From Dehalococcoidia bacterium (GTDB lineage: Bacteria > Chloroflexota > Dehalococcoidia > GIF9 > UBA5629): a DNA stretch of 64,000 nt. The position numbers and the translations under genes were made by a program. The DNA is taken from NCBI GenBank assembly GCA_041653995.1, contig JBAZEK010000002.1, forward strand, positions 1 through 64,000, read 5' to 3'. Positions 61,630 to 64,000 of this stretch are shown piece after piece; position 1 is the first letter of the stretch; each line of letters begins with the position of its first letter. The notes under the pieces were generated by a model. The model was not told where the DNA came from. It worked only from the letters and a program-made list of their open reading frames with translations, and searched no databases.

Positions 61630-62288
61630 TCCCGCTTAACCAGGATGCATATGTTGCGTGAAAAGCATTTAAACGGTAATTTGTAATAGCTTTCCGGCCG
61701 CGCTGCCAGCACTTTAAATCCAGCACTGCTGAGCGCCTTCACGATTTCAAAATAAGTAAATAGATAGTAGTATCTGTGGATTACCTGATTTCCGATCTTC
61801 CAGGGCACGCGGACCTCCTTGCCTTTACCCAGAAAAATCCTCTGCCACCGGTTCCACACGGTGATAAAGGCTTCCCCTCCGGGTTTGAGCACGCGCTTCA
61901 GCTCCCGAAAGGCAATATCCCGCCTCTGCCTGCCGGGGATGTGATGATAGGTTGCCACAGCTAATGCATAATCGAAAACGCCATCGCAAAAGGGCAATTG
62001 AACAGCATCCGCCATTAATAACCGGGGACTGATGTTATGTTTTTCTGCGTATTTAACGGCCATCTTGATCATCTGTCCCGATGAGTCGAGCCCCCACATC
62101 TCAAATTTGCCCCTGAAAGGGAGAAAATCCGGGCCGTGGGCGCAGCCGATATTTAAAAGCCTGCCCTGCCCCCAGCGATCCGCCAGGGACCGCAGTTCGG
62201 TCTCAAAGCGTGTCCAGTGCCGCAGGCGGTACCAGCTCTCCGCTATATTGTCGTAAGTATTTGAAATGTGACTGTCCTTTGGTGGCAT
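61626..62288 (-). CDS. SAM methyltransferase, Trm9/ALKBH8-like
   Basis: 220 residues from ATG at 62288. Class I methyltransferase motifs: LLNIGCAHGPDFLPF (motif I), GLDSSGQMI (motif II), ADAVQLPFCDGVFDYALAVA (motifs III/IV) and TYHHIP. The opening TYDNIAESWYRLRHW and the ending RYYYLFTYFEIVKALSSAGF recall eukaryotic and archaeal Trm9, which methylates cm5U34 of tRNA to mcm5U. Its direct neighbour, divergent with 66 bases between starts, is elp3, the enzyme that makes the cm5U precursor. The Trm9 role is inference from both. Confidence 0.8.
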   Translation of the reverse strand: MPPKDSHISNTYDNIAESWYRLRHWTRFETELRSLADRWGQGRLLNIGCAHGPDFLPFRGKFEMWGLDSSGQMIKMAVKYAEKHNISPRLLMADAVQLPFCDGVFDYALAVATYHHIPGRQRRDIAFRELKRVLKPGGEAFITVWNRWQRIFLGKGKEVRVPWKIGNQVIHRYYYLFTYFEIVKALSSAGFKVLAARPESYYKLPFKCFSRNICILVKRD

Positions 62289-62354
62289 TTTGCCCGATTT
62301 GCTAAACTTGAATCGCAACCTAAATATATCACACCTGTATATTTGCATCCCACT

Positions 62355-63731
62355 ATGCGAAAAGGTTCAAGGACGATCTCAGGCGTCACACCCGTAGCGG
62401 TAATGGCCAGGCCTATGCCATGCCCCGGCTCCTGCGTTTTTTGTCCCACATTCGACGGCTCGCCCAAGAGTTATACTCCGGAATCCCCCGCGGTATTACG
62501 AGCCCTGTCATGCGAATACGACCCAACCAGGCAGGTGGAGTTCCGCCTCAGTATATTCTCCAAAATGGGACATCCGGTCGATAAAGTGGAATTAATCATA
62601 ATGGGCGGTACTTTCCTGGCCTCCCCGCCTGAATACCAGTACAACTTCGTAAGGTCTTGCTACGATGCGCTTAATGGGCGTCCCTCACAAAACCTGGAGG
62701 ATGCCCAAAGATTGAACGAAACTGCCGGATACAGGTGTGTCGGACTCTGCATAGAAACCAGACCGGACTGGTGCAGTGAGGACGATGTAAAGCGCATGCT
62801 TGAATTCGGCACCACCCGCGTGGAGCTGGGTGTGCAAACGCTGGACGACGACATATACCGTTTGGTCCGGCGCGGTCACTACGCGAAAGATGTAATCGAC
62901 GCTACCGCCCTGCTGAAAAGGTACGGTTTAAAGGTCTACTACCACTGGATGCCCGGCCTGCCCGGATCGACACCCCCGCATGACCTGGCGCAGGCAAAGC
63001 TGCTTTTCAGCGATGCTAGGTATAAGCCCGATGGAATCAAGATCTATCCCACTCTCGTTGTGACCGGCACCGAGCTCGAGCAATGGTACCACCAGGGCAA
63101 ATACACTCCTTACTCCATGGGCAAAATGACGGATCTGATAGCCGATATCAAGGATACCGTGCCGGGATATGTACGTATTCCGCGCGTGATGCGCGATATC
63201 CCTACCAGGTTTATCGTGGCGGGTTGCCGCGATCTTTCCTTGCGCTCCGGAGTAAAAGAGGTAATGAAGAAGAGAGGGGCGCAGTGCCGGTGCACGCGTT
63301 GCCGTGAATACGGCCATCGCCGGCGGGAAGGCTGGAAGATAGGTGAGCCAACCTTGCACAGATACGATTATGAGGCATCAGGCGGCAGGGAAGTATTCCT
63401 GTCCTTCGAAGATGATGCCGGCACACTTTTCGGTTTATTACGGCTCCGCATCGGTTCACGTGATATTTATCCTGCCCTGATAAGGGAGGTCCACATTTTT
63501 GGTTCGGAGGTGCCGATCGGCGAGCAGGACGACCTTGCTGCCCAGCACAAGGGGCTGGGATCGGCGCTGGTTAAAGAAGCGGAGCGAATCGCCCGTGAGG
63601 AATTCGCAACAGACAGCATTGCCGTGATCAGCGGCGTGGGAGCCCGTGACTATTTCCGCCGCGGATTCGGCTATGAACTTGAAGACCACTATATGTGCAA
63701 GAAGCTCGGATCAAGCATACAGGTGGCATGA
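62355..63731 (+). CDS. elp3: Elp3-type tRNA uridine(34) carboxymethylation enzyme (radical SAM/GNAT)
   Basis: 458 residues from ATG at 62355; a longer frame from 62268 has no ribosome site. The radical SAM cluster motif is CPGSCVFC; further family motifs are YTPESPAVLRA, ELIIMGGTF, CIETRPDWC and YHWMPGLPGS. The C-terminal GNAT domain (about 345-458) ends GVGARDYFRRGFGYELEDHYMCK. It closely resembles the Dehalococcoides Elp3 whose structure is known (from memory). Makes cm5U at the tRNA wobble position from acetyl-CoA and SAM. Converges with the ABC ATPase, overlapping 21 bases. Confidence 0.93.
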   Translation: MRKGSRTISGVTPVAVMARPMPCPGSCVFCPTFDGSPKSYTPESPAVLRALSCEYDPTRQVEFRLSIFSKMGHPVDKVELIIMGGTFLASPPEYQYNFVRSCYDALNGRPSQNLEDAQRLNETAGYRCVGLCIETRPDWCSEDDVKRMLEFGTTRVELGVQTLDDDIYRLVRRGHYAKDVIDATALLKRYGLKVYYHWMPGLPGSTPPHDLAQAKLLFSDARYKPDGIKIYPTLVVTGTELEQWYHQGKYTPYSMGKMTDLIADIKDTVPGYVRIPRVMRDIPTRFIVAGCRDLSLRSGVKEVMKKRGAQCRCTRCREYGHRRREGWKIGEPTLHRYDYEASGGREVFLSFEDDAGTLFGLLRLRIGSRDIYPALIREVHIFGSEVPIGEQDDLAAQHKGLGSALVKEAERIAREEFATDSIAVISGVGARDYFRRGFGYELEDHYMCKKLGSSIQVA

Positions 63732-64000
63732 TACCGGATGTCCGCGCGTAATTTGATGGAGTTCCGGCTCGATCTGAGAGCACACCGGCATCACGCGACG
63801 GCACCTGGTATGGAAGCGGCAACCTGCCGGGGGATTAAGAGGAGACGGAACATCACCCGTCAGCAGTATCCTTTCCCCGCCTTCGGGACGAAGGCCGGCT
63901 ATAGCCGATAACAAAGCCTCCGTGTAAGGGTGCAGCGGATTTCGGAAGAACTCTGCTTTATCCGCCGTCTCCACAATCCTGCCCAGATACATGACTGCTA
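63711..64000 (-). CDS. Oligopeptide/dipeptide ABC transporter ATP-binding protein, N-terminal part missing
   Basis: Only the last 96 residues are in the window; the frame is open at the right edge. AVMYLGRIVE, the Asp-rich ending of the ATPase core, is followed by the oligo_HPY tail NPLHPYTEALLSAI and by GCRFHTRC, with a C...C...C pattern typical of OppD/DppD-type ATPases. Belongs to a solute-uptake transporter whose other genes lie beyond the edge. Confidence 0.9.
   Translation of the reverse strand, partial: AVMYLGRIVETADKAEFFRNPLHPYTEALLSAIAGLRPEGGERILLTGDVPSPLNPPAGCRFHTRCRRVMPVCSQIEPELHQITRGHPVSCHLYA

Overview
The window looks like a piece of a Dehalococcoidia-like (Chloroflexota) chromosome, probably from an anaerobic or sediment lineage. 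The main clue is the Elp3-type radical SAM/acetyltransferase at 62.4-63.7 kb, whose sequence closely resembles what I recall of Dehalococcoides Elp3. Supporting clues are a PolA with a decayed proofreading domain, an hrcA-grpE-dnaK operon under a CIRCE element, and many acyl-CoA enzymes. No alignment was run, so the taxonomy is an inference. I saw no rRNA, tRNA, CRISPR array, insertion sequence or prophage. Coding density is high, and no gene-free stretch exceeds 300 bases.

Layout. 0-4.1 kb: two paralogous exported beta-helix surface proteins on the minus strand; the first runs off the left edge. 4.4-14.5 kb: housekeeping genes (dnaJ; GNAT-argF-der-plsY on the minus strand; polA-mutM-HEAT protein; a Glu/Leu-type dehydrogenase). 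14.7-19.9 kb: two unknown membrane proteins, a hydrolase, an ICMT-like methyltransferase, a two-component system with a Cys/His-rich sensor loop, and a Cys-rich exported peptide. 20-33.5 kb: a large acyl-CoA cluster read outward from one divergent control region near 25.2-25.4 kb. The minus arm has three acyl-CoA dehydrogenases and a CoA-ligase-like protein. The plus arm has a MaoC hydratase, two thiolase-fold proteins that lack the thiolase catalytic residues, two DUF35 partners, a beta-keto acid cleavage enzyme, a two-subunit CoA-transferase and a fourth acyl-CoA dehydrogenase. I regard this as the most likely new system: a catabolic route for a branched or cyclic acyl-CoA that ends in aldol-type and Claisen-type cleavages.

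33.5-38.5 kb: gltX, RDD protein, coiled-coil protein, RluA-family synthase, lspA and DUF72, all minus. 38.6-42.2 kb: dnaK, grpE, hrcA. 42.3-45.8 kb: five tandem lipoproteins with PKD/Ig-like or FxLYD-like domains. 46-49.2 kb: an unusual SHMT-family protein and a DrrAB-type ABC exporter. 49.2-53 kb: a chagasin-like inhibitor, then a cassette of APC transporter, universal stress protein and two RCK/TrkA proteins behind a promoter with an embedded operator. 53-56.6 kb: HIT protein, putative metallopeptidase, metallo-beta-lactamase-fold hydrolase and small regulators. 56.8-61.6 kb: a GH3-family adenylating enzyme and a 1006-residue GGDEF/HD-GYP membrane protein. 61.6-63.7 kb: a Trm9-like methyltransferase divergent from elp3, suggesting a tRNA wobble-uridine modification pair. 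The right edge cuts an oligopeptide ABC transporter ATPase.

Start codons were chosen from visible Shine-Dalgarno spacing, so several differ from the longest open frame.
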